Source: Brevipalpus yothersi | Lineage: Eukaryota > Arthropoda > Arachnida > Trombidiformes > Tenuipalpidae | Direction: 5' to 3' | Length of the DNA: 64,000 nt | Assembly: GCA_003956705.1 (NCBI GenBank) | Contig: QZCP01000230.1 | Coordinates: 1-64,000 of the forward strand | Part shown: one piece after another, positions 23,280 through 35,344 of the stretch | Position numbering within the stretch: position 1 is the stretch's first letter | How the letters are laid out: every line of letters starts with the position of its first letter | Notes under the pieces: model-generated | Told to the model about the DNA's origin: nothing | The model's database searches: none | What the model saw: only the letters and a program-made list of their open reading frames with translations | Made by a program: the position numbers and the translations under genes

Positions 23280-24350
23280 TTAGGATTTCCTTGATCGACA
23301 GTCTCGTGCATTCCGTGCGAAGACGTCAAGTATTGCGTAAGAAGGGGATGGTGATGTCTGAAAAGTTCAAGGCGAAAAGTTGTTTTATAATCATCATGTT
23401 GTTTTAGAATGTAATAATTACCATGACATCGGTGATTGGTATAGATTTTCCATCATAATAGAGAGTACAAATTATAGACCTATATGCTCTGGGGCAATAT
23501 CCACGGAATTCAGGAGGTGGAGAATGTACATGAAGGATGAATTGAAATGCATCTCCATATTTCTCTGAAACATCTTTAAAGCGTTCCATTGCAACCTGTT
23601 TTCCTACAGAAATCGTCGGAATATTCGAGCAAATCACTGGCTTGGATGCCTTTTCTACAATTTTCTTGATTTTTTCTCTTCCTGGCCAGTCGTCGAAGAT
23701 GAAACTAATATTTTCATCCTGATTGTAATTCATTTCTCCCCTTTGCACTGTTGATAACTTCTCTTCTAGCATGCAAACGAGTCGCTCAATTTGGTAAAAC
23801 TTTGCTTCGGTGAGAATTTTCTCGAGCTCTTTCTCCGATCTTGAGAGTGATATAGAACCATTTCTTAGGAAATTCAAGATCTCAGAGAAGTACTCTCCAT
23901 CGCGATCAATAAACACAGATCCTGAATCATAGTGTGAGAAGATTGGGATGGAATCAGAGAAAAGTTGGCTGAAAGCTACCAGCTTCTCATCAATAGGAAA
24001 AAACTGGCACTATTTGAACTAATTTATAAATAGAGACATTTGCATGAAGTTTATCCTCAAGCCTCATAGTCTCACACCAAAAGAGATATTTTTTCCTCGA
24101 CTTCACTTACCATCAGGTTCTTTCTTGATTCCAAGATCACTCTCAAACATGCTCTTGAGCATCCCATGCTGGGATACCAACGTTCCTATTGTTGTTTGAA
24201 AAAGGTATCCTCCGATATTCAGCTTAACACACTCACTGAGACGATCCTTCTTCAGAGCCATGTGTCCGATTGGATCCTAATTTTGAAAAAAATCAATTAG
24301 TAGATTAGTCTGAATAGAATGTTCGTTGAGCATTTTTTGACAACTACCAT
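23280..24350 (-). CDS. T1-7: KCTD-like BTB/T1-domain protein, intact
   Basis: Exons: 1 (ATG 24348-24350), A 24111-24276, B 23422-23921, C 23280-23357; 248 residues. T1: VKLNIGGYLFQTTIGTLVSQHG, SVFIDRDGEYFSEILNFLRNG. Linker with DDWPGREKIKKIVEKASK; C-terminal domain ERFKDVSEKYGDAFQFILHV, ending ITDVM; tail of 25 residues ending CRSRKS. It is the working partner of the broken T1-1. Its exon B matches T1-1, but its exon A carries the YLFQTTIGTLVSQHG variant of the neighbour T1-6 instead of the HLFQTTLATLVSHDG of T1-1, suggesting conversion. Confidence 0.87.
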
Positions 24351-25208
24351 TTCATGAAGAGATTGTGGTGATTTGAGGAGCGTAATCTGATTTTGTCAGC
24401 AAATTGGTGGGCCAAAAAGTAGAAGATAACCAAAAATCAATGATTGTTCTCACTCTCCAACTGAACAAATCAGTGAGAATTTCTCAACTCAATACTTCAC
24501 TAAAATTCAAGTAGAATTAATGAACTATGCTCACAATATATTCGAAAGGATTCATATTTACTTGGTAAATTGAGAAGACTACTGTATTCACCAACAAAGA
24601 ACGTGGTTCAAACGACTGATCCATCATCTCAAAGGTCGTTCAAGCATACATCACAGCTGAAGATTGATCATTTCGCCGCCCTGGTGATCATAGTGCTTAT
24701 CCATCAGTTTTTCAAGAAAATACGTTGCGTTTGGAATTCATGGTCAGCATGCCGTTCTTTAGCTATGGCGAGTTCTGGGTTGGTATTGCCATTCGAAAAT
24801 ATTGTATTACCTTCGAAAGGACATGTAGCCTCTTCTCAGTTGCTTGGAGAATGAGAATTAAGCTAATTCATGAATCAAATTGATCTTTAAGGGTATTTAA
24901 TCATGATTTTCCAGGTGGATCGAATTTAAGATGGGTACATACATTCTGCGGGTTGTAGATTTTGTTTTTTGATAATTGATCAATCTATTTGACTTATGGA
25001 GAAAAGGTTTGAAGAATTATTTTGTTACCTTGTTTAGGCAGTAATGTTAGACTCTTGCCAAAAAATATGAGTACCGTGCTCTTAAATCAACCAGAATGTG
25101 TGATGATTTACTCATCAAGTTTCTAGTTTCCCCTCAATTAAGATAGTTTCACGAATTAGTTATTAGTCAAACCAACGACAAAATACATTATACTGTATCT
25201 CAATGAGG
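24351..25208. other. Spacer with the empty LTR site
   Basis: Paralogous to 9436-10890 without the solo LTR; the unoccupied ATTG target is at 24569-24572. The plus-strand 94-codon frame at 24570-24854 is not kept in the paralogue. No gene. Confidence 0.6.
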
Positions 25209-26221
25209 CTAAGAACTCTTCGATTTGCGACTTCGTACACTTTCTGCCAGGATGTCGAGCATCGCACAAAGAGGAGGTGATGATTGCTAAAAAATTTATT
25301 ACAGAAAGTAGTTATAGAATTTTTTCTGTTGGTTGAGAATGTACTATTTACCATAGCCTTGGAAATGTTTAGCTCTTTTCCTTCATGATGGAGAGTCCAC
25401 GAATAATGAAGTTTGCTCCATGAATCTATCTGGAGAATGAATTGAAATACATCTCTGTATTTCTTAGAAACTTCCAGGAAGCGTTCTTTTGCAAACTCTG
25501 TATCTTTTTCACTCTGCGACTCAATAGTCATACATATCACTGGCTTAGATTCCTTCTTTAAGATCTCTGCTACTCTTGCTGGATTGTCAATGAGGACGAT
25601 AATGTTTCGACCATCGCAAGATTCTTCCTCCATAGTGGATAACTTTTCTTTCAACATGCAGATGAGTGGCTCAATTTGGTAAAAATGAGCCTCAGCAAGA
25701 ATATTTTCGAGCACTCTTTTGGACCTCGAGAGCGAAATGAAATCACTTCGTAAAAAATTCAATATCTCGGAGAAATACTTTCCATCACGATCTATAAACA
25801 CAGATCCTGAAAATGATGTAAAAAAATTACAAGAATCATAAGAATGAGCAAAAAATTAATTTGAAAACTTCAAAAGATAGGAGGAAAATTTCTCTATTCG
25901 AACCAGTTCTAAATGGAACTCATATATGAAGTCTTTTGAGGGGCTTCCTCATAATACTACAGTTTTTTCTCGATATCACTCACCATCAGAGTCTTCTATG
26001 ATCTCAATTTTGCTCTCAAACATGCTTTTCAGCATTCCATTATGAGATACCAATGTGGCCATTGTTGTTTCGAAGGAACGTCCACCAACATTCAACTGGA
26101 CATGTTCCCTGAGATTAATTTTCTTCCCAGATACACGTCCTTTGGAATCCTAATTTTGAATAATTCAATCGGTGAGTCTACGGGAATTGGAAATTGATTA
26201 ATTATTTTGAACATTTACCAT
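25209..26221 (-). CDS. T1-8: KCTD-like BTB/T1-domain protein, intact
   Basis: Exons: 1 (ATG 26219-26221), A 25984-26149, B 25352-25806, C 25209-25286; 233 residues. T1 is a variant: EHVQLNVGGRSFETTMATLVSHNG with Gln for Lys before LNVGG; the second half SVFIDRDGKYFSEILNFLRSD is standard. Linker short and acidic (EEESCDGRN). C-terminal domain ERFLEVSKKYRDVFQFILQ, ending ISKAM. Tail QSSPPLCAMLDILAESVRSRK. The same exon A variant is in T1-2, its truncated duplicate. Confidence 0.86.
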
Positions 26222-27658
26222 TTTTCCACTAGAGATAGCTAGTTCAGAGGACTTAATTTGATTCTTTCACAGTAGTTGAAAAGTGATTGATGATAAAAAG
26301 ATATTGATTGTTAAACTGAGGTAAAACTTTCCAAACTCTAAACACAATATTCCGAAAGAATCAAAGCTGTCGATGATTTGTCGATGTCTCTGAACATTTA
26401 CGATGATATGGTAACCAAATTTGTGTGAACATAAAATCCAAAACCAATTACCAAAGATAACGCCCCATTATTAACGAGTTCAAATTTCAACTTCTCAGCA
26501 AACCGGAAGGAAACGTTAGCCTGGGAAACTGTCGATACACCATGAACTTGAAATTTGAGACTAATAACATAATGGATCACGAGGCCTATTATTCAAAAGC
26601 TAGAGTGAAGACAATGAACGAAGATGATTGGAAATTTTATCGATAAAGTCAAGTGTGATCAATTCAGAAGTGGTTTTGCTACCCGAAATGACTGTTTGCA
26701 TTCCAATGAGGACTTACCAGGATTGCAACGATCATCTGCCAGTGAGTAATATCGATTGAATGAGTGATTTCCAATGAATGGCCGTAACTTTTCCACACCG
26801 AGTACTCAGAATGAGGGTTCAGTTAGCATCGATCTGGAAATTATCAGTCAATACATCAAGAAACCTGAGGCTGATCCCATGGCATATCTAAGATGGAAAC
26901 AGAGGAAAAAATAACAGGTAAATGATCAAAAATCTAAAATTTTTTCCTTGATACAGTTGAGCTTGAACAGTTCGAAATTAGTGTTGCTACTTGAAATGTT
27001 TCTGTTTTACCGCTCGTTTCTAAAGACAACTAATCAGAACGATCATGCTTACCTTGAAGATTGTCGAATAGCAAGTGATTCTGCTCCATATTTGGGGTGT
27101 GAAGCAATGGTCAGACATACATCGTATGTCTGACATGTATCTTTTCAGAGATGATTTTTATAGAATTTATTTGCAGCATTCGAAAGGTTTCATCCAGTTA
27201 TAGCAATCAGATCATCTCTCATGTAATTCATTTGGCAAGAGGATGAGGGTTCTTGTTCTTCTTGCTCTCAACAATTAGTTTCGTGATGAGAGTGAGGGAA
27301 ATGAAAATAAGAATCAAGTCAACTCATGAATAAAATTTATCTTCCTGAAGGCTTTTAATCATGATTCTTTCCAGTCGAATCAAACTTGAGACAAGTACAT
27401 ATATCCTCAGCATAATAAATTGGTTATTTAATTATCAAGTAATCTATTCGTCCTATGGAGAAAAGTCTTGAAAAATCATCTTACTACCTTGTTCAGACCA
27501 AAAGTATTCAACCCTCTGCCAACAAAATTGTAACTACCATACTCGTTAACCACCAGGCGTGTGTGATGATTTAGTCATGAAGTCCCTAGTTTCTCCTCTA
27601 TCAAGATATGTTCTCCTATTAATCACTGGTCACCATGCATCAACGACAAAATGTCTTT
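26222..27658. other. Spacer with upstream block, two relics and a hairpin
   Basis: Upstream block (about 26340-26570), relic copies (about 26600-26730 and 26820-27130) and a perfect 11-bp inverted repeat with a 3-base loop at 27110-27134. The segmental duplication ends at about 26.7 kb. No gene. Confidence 0.5.
27110..27134. repeat. Perfect 11-bp inverted repeat, 3-base loop
   Basis: GTCAGACATAC-ATC-GTATGTCTGAC. Sister spacers read GTCAGAACATGTATC at this place, so about 18 bases were gained here. Confidence 0.85.
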
Positions 27659-28697
27659 TCAATAAGAATGAGACCGCCTCGATCTGGAGCTCCGTACATT
27701 TTGTGCCACTATGTCAAGCATCGCATAACTAGGAGGTGATGATTTCTGAAGGAAAGGAAAAGTTGTTTTTCAAATCTTTCTGTTGGTTGAGAATGTATTA
27801 TTTACCATAGTGTCAGAAAGGCACATTTGTTGTCCCTCAAAGTGGAGATACCAAGAGCAAGAGGACCTTTCTTCACGGTCCGCACCAAAACGAGGATATT
27901 CTTCAAAGTGTAGATTGAGGACGAATGCAAATGCATCACTGTATTTCCTAGAAATTTCCAGGAGTTGTTCCTTCGCAAACTCGAACTTTCCACAGTCCTC
28001 ATAAATATTCAAACAGATCACATTCTTTATTTTCTTTACAATTTCGTTTATTTTTGCAGAGTTCCGAATGATGGTGATGATATTTCGACCATCACTATAA
28101 TCTTCCTCATCAGAGATTAATTTTTCTTTTAACATGCAGATGAGGGGCTGAATTTGGTAAAATTGAGCTTCCGCAAGAATTTTCTCAAGCTCCTTTTTCG
28201 ATCTTGAGAGTGAGATTGAGCTGTTTCGCAGAAAATTCAAGATCTCGGAGAAATATTCACCATCCCGATCTATGAACACAAATCCTGGAATATAAAGTGA
28301 GATAAACAGAACGAAATGAGTGAAAAGTCAGGTGAAGTGCTTCCAAAGATAGTGAGAAAATTGAAATATCTGATTTTTTCCAAAAGAAAACATGCAATGA
28401 ACTTTTATGAGAATTCTGAATCTTACATTGGAAGAGTAGTTGTTCACTTGATTCGACTTACCATCAGAGTCTTTCTTGATCTCAAGATCACTCTCAAACA
28501 TGCTTTTTAACATCCCATTTCGAGAGATAAGTGTGGCTAATGTTGTTTGAAAAAAGTTACCTCCAACATTCAGCTTGACGCATTCGCTGAGACAAATTTT
28601 TTTCTCAGCCTCCGATCCACTTCGATCCTGGTTCAAATAAACAATTAATCATGTTATGCGAGCTGAGTGTTCGTTGAAAATCTTGAATAATTACCAT
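27659..28697 (-). CDS. T1-9: KCTD-like BTB/T1-domain protein, intact
   Basis: Exons: 1 (ATG 28695-28697), A 28462-28627, B 27806-28284, C 27659-27745; 244 residues. T1: VKLNVGGNFFQTTLATLISRNG and FVFIDRDGEYFSEILNFLRNS. The C-terminal domain (QLLEISRKYSDAFAFVLNLHF) carries a longer loop with EERSSCSWYLHFEGQQ and ends LSDTM. Tail KSSPPSYAMLDIVAQNVRSSR. Its upstream flank is almost identical to that of T1-10, pointing to a recent tandem duplication. Confidence 0.86.
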
Positions 28698-29727
28698 TCC
28701 TTAGCAAGATGATGATCAAGAACTATTTTCACCTTCTCAATAGTTTTTGGTTTTTTAGATGGTGGAAGAAAAGCAAAAGATGATTCAATGATTGTTTTTT
28801 ACTAAAGAAATCAATCAAACTAGCACAAACAACAAGTAGCACGATCATAATGTCATCATAAGCACAATATTAGGAAAGAATCAAAGCTATCGATGATTTT
28901 TCGATGTCTCTGAACATATACGAAGATATGGTAACCAAATGTGAGTGAACATGAAATCCAAACCAATTACCAAAGATAACGCCCCGTTATTAGCGGGTTC
29001 AAATTTCAACTTCTCAACGAACCGGAAGGAAACGTTAGTCTGGGAACAGTCAATGCATCAAGAACTTGAAACTAACTACATAATAGATCTCCAAGTCTAC
29101 TTTACAAAAGCGAGAGGGAAGATAATAAACGATAACTGGGAATTTTATCAGTAAAGTAAAGTATAAGATCAATTTGAAAGTTGTTTTGCTGCGCGGAATG
29201 TCTGTTTGCATCCCAAAGATGACTTACCAGGATGGTCACGAAAAACTTGGAGATCACCAACCAGCGATTGGTGCTGGTCCCTATTTGATATGTAGAGCTA
29301 TGGTCAGAACATGTGCTCTTGTGAGATAAGATTTTCGAAAATTCAAGCGATTAGAAGCATTCACGATTCACCAGTTGAATCGAATTCAAGATGAGTACAT
29401 ACATGTATATCTTGAGCATATTAAATTTTTTCATTTTATTATTGAGTAATCTCTTCGACTTATGAAGAAGAGTCTTGAAAAATTATTCTGTTGCCTTGTT
29501 CAAGCAGTAGGTGTTAAACTCTTGCCATCAAAACTATGAGTATCGCGCTCTTAGATCAATCACAATGTGGGATGATTTAGTCATTAAGTCCCTAGTTTCC
29601 TCTCAATTAAGATAAGTCCACGAATTAATTAATGGTCACAAATCAACGACAAATTGTCTCCTCAATGGGGTTGGAAACTTTTCTATTTGCAACTCCGTAC
29701 TCTCTGCGCCAAAATATCAAGCGTCAC
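28698..29727. other. Spacer, near-identical to the one after T1-10
   Basis: From about 28795 to 29180 it nearly matches 30750-31140 base for base. Holds a relic (about 29040-29320) and a TACATGTA at 29400-29407 where 27400-27401 and about 10709 have only TA. Confidence 0.6.
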
Positions 29728-30652
29728 TTAGAGAGGAGATGGAGGAGGTTGCCGGAAATTCAGGAGGAAAAGATGTTTTATAAATTTTCTGTCGGTTTTG
29801 AAGGTATTATTCACCATAACTTCATTGATAAACAGTCCTTTTCCATGGTGATATAGAGTCCACGAATAATCAGATTGAATGAATGTCTCAATCTCGAAAA
29901 CGAATTGGAATACATCTCTGTATTTCTTAAAAACTTCCAGGAAGCGTTCTTTTGCCAACTTTGCGTCTTTATCACTGGGCGATTGGAGAGTGAAGCGGAT
30001 CGTCGGCTTAGATTTCCTTAAGATCTCTTTTACTCTTGCTTTGTCGTTAATGATGAAGATGATATTTTGACCATTGCTAGAATCTTCTTCATCAGGGGAT
30101 AAATTTTCTTTCAACATGCAGATAAGTGGCTCAATTTGGTAGAATTGAGCTTCAGCAAGAATAGTTTCAAGCTCTCTTTTGGGCCTAGAGAATGAGATTG
30201 AACCTCTTCGCAGAAAATTTAAGATTTCAGAGAAATATTCTCCATCACGATCTATAAACACAAATTCTGAAATATGAAATAAGAAAACTAGAAAATTAGC
30301 TAAAAATCAAGTGAAGGATTTTTAAGAGATGGGGAAAAATTGAAATATCTCAATAATTTCATGCAATGAGCTTTTGAGTCAATTTGTAATCGCCTACTGG
30401 AAGAATGTTTTACCTACCATCAGCTCCTTTTTTGATCGCAAGATTACTCTCAAACATGCTTTTCAACATCCCATTTTGAGACACTAATGTGGCTAATGTT
30501 GTTTGAAAAAGATGCCCTCCAACATTCAGCTTGACACATTCGTTGAGGAAAATTTTTTCCTCAGCCTTAGATCCACTGGGTCCTAATTTGAAAAAAACAA
30601 TCAATACAGGTATGCGATCCGAGTTCTGGTTGAAGGCTTTGAATAACTTCAA
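29728..30652 (-). pseudogene. T1-10: KCTD-like gene lacking its start exon
   Basis: Exon A (30418-30582) and exon B (29815-30266, or to 29728 if intron 3 is kept) are open with good T1 (VKLNVGGHLFQTT, FVFIDRDGEYFSEILNFLRRG) and C-terminal domain (ERFLEVFKKYRDVFQFVFE). But the exon 1 ATG-GT motif reads TTGAAGT here, exon A is 165 nt instead of 166, so even a restored start would be out of frame, and the exon C acceptor AG is lost (CCGG). The former intron 1 is open in frame with exon A but gives no ATG. The C-terminal reading through intron 3 ends QPPPSPL and stop. Expression would need an unseen upstream start. Confidence 0.75.
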
Positions 30653-31875
30653 TTTTCTAGCAAGATAGTGATGATTTTGAATGCTTGATACTTGATTTTC
30701 TCGACAGTTTGTGGTGTTAGTGGAAGAAAATCGAAAGATGATTCAATGATTGTTTCTACTAAAGAAATCAATCAAACTAGCACAAACAACAAGTAGCACG
30801 ATCATAATGTCATCATAAGCACAATATTAGGAAAGAATCAAAGCTATCGATGATTTTTCGATGTCTCTGAACATATACGAAGATATGATAACCAAATGTG
30901 AGTGAACATGAAATCCAAACCAATTACCAAAGATAACGCCCCGTTATTAGCGGGTTCAAATTTCGTTTTCCCAGCAAACCGGAAAGAAACGTTAGCCTGG
31001 GAACAGTCGATGCACCAAGAATTTGAAATTTGAGAATGATCACATGATAGATCTCAAAGTCTGCTGCATAAAAGCTAGAGGTAGGACAATGAACGAAAAT
31101 AATCGACAATTCCATCAATAATGTCTAGTAGGATCAAATCGAAAGTGGTTTTGCAGCGCGAAGTGCGTCTCTTCGCATTCCAAAGAGGACTCACCAGGAT
31201 GCTAACAAATAACTTAGTTAGAATCTGCCAGTAAGTATTATTGTTGTGACTGATTTGGTGAGTGATAATATTGTGGGAACATGTTTACTTGGTTCATAAG
31301 GTCTCAAAGTTTCATCCAGTTATAGCAATTAGAAAAGCCTTCATGGAATTCTGAAGAAAAGACGAGGACTGTCGATCTCTTTGCTCTCAGCAATGACAAG
31401 CCTGATTATCAATAATGATTCTGGAAAAATTAGCATTCAGCAAGATTGTGATGATTTGACGGAAGTGGTTTGATTTTCTCAGCAATTGGGTGTGATGGAT
31501 TGGAAAAACTTCAGAATTCCCTGAGAAGCATTTTCAACAAGCTATTTGTGACTATGGAACAGGTTAATAAACTATTTTTGATTATAGTTGAGATTTTCCA
31601 ACTTAAATAATTCACCGAGTCGCATGTGAGGTCGACTAATCAGAGCTGATGTATGATCTGGGGAAAGACGAAAAATCGTTGACCAGCGAGCAATGCTGAT
31701 CTACCTCTCTAGAAATTCATCCAAAAATACAGTAGTGTATATCTTTTCGCTCTGATCAAAAAGAGTGAGCTTGAGAAAGACGGAGATTTTCTGTCAGAAA
31801 CGAAATTCTGAATTGAATGAATGAAATAAAATTGATTTTCTGTGAGGATCAATTCAAATTTCTCTCCCGGCAAGA
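30653..31875. other. Spacer with upstream block and relic
   Basis: Upstream block 30750-31040 and relic copy about 31010-31260; beyond that AT-rich sequence with an inactive exon-1-like motif (ATTAGCAT, about 31430). No gene. Confidence 0.5.
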
Positions 31876-32050
31876 TGAATTTCCATCGGGGATAACTTTT
31901 CTCTAAATGAGCAGATGAACGACTGATTCAAGCGAAATTCTGCTTGCGTGGGCATGTTTGCAAGCTTTCTCTCAGGTCTTGACAATGAGATTGAATCTCT
32001 TTCCAGATTTTAGGAGAAATACTTTCCATCGCGATCAATAAAAATCAATA
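31876..32050 (-). pseudogene. T1 exon B fragment
   Basis: About 170 bp matching the start of exon B: FIDRDGKYFS is legible, followed by a stop and frame breaks; the SLSRPE and EFRL...FIC(S/L) parts can still be made out. No exon A is found at the expected distance upstream and no C-terminal domain downstream. A second fragment of the same decayed lineage is at 35345-35533. Confidence 0.7.
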
Positions 32051-32300
32051 AAAAATCGAATATAATGTAAGAAATTTAATTAATTGATTCATGGAAAAAA
32101 GTTTCCCAAAAAATTGAGTAAATACGTTGTCCAAATTCAGAATGTTTGCCTTTTATATCTACAGAATTCTATGCGGGGTATTTTTAGGTCAAATGAATTG
32201 TGGGTGAAAATTTTGATGACTGTGGAGCCCCAAGTTCATCCTCTTTTATTGAGATATTGTTCTCAGATTGAGTTTGCACACACCAGCAAATTACCCGCAA

Positions 32301-33256
32301 TTAGGTAGAAGAGTTCTCTGATTTGCGACTCTGAACATTCAGAGCGAACATTTCGAGCATCGCATGACAGGTAGATGATGATGTCTGAAAAATTAAGGAA
32401 AAAAGATATCTCATGAACAATTCATGTTGAAAATGTATTGATTACCACAGCTTGAGTGAATTGTTCTGCCAGATTATCTTGATAAATAATCCATATTGAA
32501 GTCTTTCTATTGGGACCCACACAGAGGATGAATTCAAATACATCACCATATATCTTAGAGGCATCTAAAAAGCGTTCCACTGTTACTCCTGCCTCCTCGT
32601 AATTTATTCCAACTTCAACCCAAATCACTGGTTTGGATGCCTTTTCTCTGGCTTTGAAGGCTTTTATGTTATTCCAAAAGGCAATTATGGGTTGATTGTT
32701 GATAGATTTTTTCTTCTCTCTATCCAAACTTTCTTTTAACAAGCAGATGAGTTGTTCAATTTGGTAAAATTGAGCTTCCGCAAGAATTTTCTGGAGCTCT
32801 TTTTCCGGTCTCAAGAGCGAGATTGAACTCCCTCGCAGAAAATTCAAGATCTCTGAGAAATATTCACCATCTCGATCTATGAACACAGATCCTAATTTGT
32901 GGTGTAAAAAGGAACAAATGAGCAAAAACTCAGGTACTCTAGAGATAAGAAGTAATCATCTGAACTATCCCTTTTCATCAGGAACACACGCCTGGTATTC
33001 CTACTATGAATTCTATGGTAAAATTTTTTAAACAATTCCACATTATTAAAGTGTAGTATAATTAGTTATTGCTCCCTTGATTTAACTAACCATCTGGGTC
33101 CCTCTTGATTCCAAGATTACTCTGGAACATTCTCTTCAACATCCCATCATGAGAAACTAGTGTTGCCAACGTTGTTTGAAAGAGATGTCCACCAACGTTT
33201 AACTTGACACGTTCACTGAGATGGATTTCTCGTGCGGCTACCTCTCCATCGGGGTC
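32301..33256 (-). CDS. T1-11: KCTD-like protein, start exon not conserved
   Basis: Exons: A 33091-33256, B 32446-32891, C 32301-32384, all open (165-nt class plus split codon as in the family). T1: VKLNVGGHLFQTTLATLVSHDG, SVFIDRDGEYFSEILNFLRGS. Linker rich in Lys (REKKKSINNQ); C-terminal domain RFLDASKIYGDVFEFILCV, ending FTQAV; tail TSSSTCHAMLEMFALNVQSRK. At the place of the usual ATG-GT exon 1 (about 33320) the sequence still has a GTGAGA donor but no ATG, so the start is either further upstream or lost. Without it the coding part is 232 residues long. Closest relative T1-5. Confidence 0.72.
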
Positions 33257-34238
33257 CTAATTTTGAGAGACAGATCGTAGGTGTATGTATGAGAATCGAC
33301 TACTAGATGATAATTTTGAGCATTTCTCACAAACAAATTGATGACTCGAGGGAAAAATTGTGTTTCTCTCAAAGTAATTGGGATGTAAGAGATAAACAAA
33401 ACATGATACAGAGATGGATTTCACTTTTCTGCTATAAAAAAACAACTTTCCACTGAAATTCAAAAAGAATGAATGTAGTATGATCATAGATACGATATTC
33501 AAAGGGAAACAAAGTTCAATCGGTGATTTGTAGATGCTTCGATACATTTTCGAAGGTGAAAAGGCTGAAGCTTAATGAAAAAATCCAAAACTAATCATAA
33601 CAGGGGTGAATGGATTGACGTTGTAACTTTAGCACACTGACTCGTGAGTACTTGGAATGAGAGCTCAGGAAACGTTGGAGACTATCAATCGATACATCAA
33701 GAAACTTGAAGCTAATCACATAACACATCTCAGAGTACATAAAGTGTGTATTGTGAGAAACAGTGAGAAGTCAATGAGCCAAGATGATAAGAAATTTTCA
33801 CCCACACAATAAAATGGGATTAATTCAGAAGTGATGTTACCTTGCGAAATGTATCTGTTCGTTGTGTCCGAAGACGACCTACCAGAACGGTTACGGACAT
33901 CTTGAAGGTCGTCGACCAGCCAGAAGTGCTAGTCCATGCTTGGTGTGTGAAGCAATAGTCAGAATAATAGAATAGTTATGTGTCCTTGAGCGATAGTTTG
34001 CATTTGAATCTCAATCAATTGGCCTCACTCTGGAAGTTTCTTCCATTTGGTTCAATATGATGAACTCTCGAGAGATTTCTAACAAAAAAGGATGAATGGT
34101 GAAGATTTTTTGCTCTCAATAATAAATATGAGGATGAAAGTAAACGAAAAGAAATGTCGGCTTTGAATCAATGAAGTTTTAAAAATCTTACAGATCGGTA
34201 ATGTTACAGTTTGTAATTTTTTCCTCGATTCCACTCAC
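33257..34238. other. Spacer with relic copy
   Basis: Upstream flank of T1-11 and a relic (about 33650-33970) with several stops. Nothing else seen. Confidence 0.45.
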
Positions 34239-34475
34239 CATCAGAATCTTTTTTGATCCTGAGGTTACTCTCAAACATGCTTTTGAGCATCCCGTGATGA
34301 GATACTAATGTTCCCATTGTCGTTTGAAAGAGATATCCTCCAACATTCAGCTTGACACATTCATTGGCACGATTTCTTTCATGAGAAATACACTTGGGAT
34401 CCTGATTTCAAAACGAATCAATTCATAGATATATTCAAACCTGTAAATCAAGGATGATTTAGGAAAATTTACCAT
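34239..34475 (-). pseudogene. Orphan exon 1 and exon A of a T1 gene
   Basis: Exon 1 ATG (34473-34475) and exon A (34239-34401, 163 nt, open) with ECVKLNVGGYLFQTTMGTLVS and GMLKSMF, ending KKDSDG at a good GTGAGT donor. No exon B follows within the next kilobase; the next array unit to the left is T1-11's own 5' side. The 163-nt exon and YLFQTT(I/M)GTL type are the same as in T1-14 and T1-15. Confidence 0.82.
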
Positions 34476-35344
34476 TTCTCCTGGAGATTGTGATGATATG
34501 GAGGACTTGGTTTTATCAACAATTGGGTGTGAGAGAAAGTTGGAGATTAAAAGTCTATAACCGTTCCACTGTTCAACTGGGCAAGTCAATTTGAATAACT
34601 CAATCCTTCGCTGAAATTCACATAGAATGAGTGACCTATGCTCATGAACTGGATGTGTAATAAGGTTTAAATTTACAATATATATTGGGACAACTTCCAG
34701 TTGATCAAAGCATTGCTTGGAACGAATTAATCACCGTTGATCAGCAGAACCATAAAAGTTTCATGATAAAACTGAGAAGCTCTCAACTTCTATGCAGGCT
34801 CAGTTTGCCGAGAGTGTCTCAGTTTCATGGTATCACTTACAACTATTGTCATTCGATCAGGAAAATTTTGATTATCGATTATCTTGCAGTCCTGTTCCGT
34901 TTTATTTTTAGCCGCTTCTCGGAACTTCCCCAAATCATGAGAATCGCACTCGGATTGCAAAGCTGATGGAATCGAAAAAAATTCACAACTCCCTGCAAAT
35001 CATTCTCAATGAGCTATTTGAGGCTAAAACAGGTCAAGGGACTATTTTTGATTATTGTTGAAATTTTCGAACCGAAATTTTCCACCAAAGTTGCTTGAGA
35101 GGAGGACTCGTCAGAGCAGGTAAATGATCTATGGAAGATGAAATGCTGTTTACCAGAGAGGAATACTGATCCACCTCTCAAGAAATTTATCTGAAAAGAC
35201 GAATAGTGTTCATCTTCTTCCACTGAGCAGAAAGAGTGAGCTCATGAAAAATAGAAAGTTCATGTTAGAGACCAAATTCTAAATTAAGTGGATTGAATAA
35301 AATCGATTTTTCTATGAAGTTTAATTCGGAATTCGTTTCTAGCG
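34476..35344. other. Spacer
   Basis: AT-rich, partly repeated sequence (34.95-35.3 kb resembles 31.5-31.85 kb). No gene. Confidence 0.4.
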
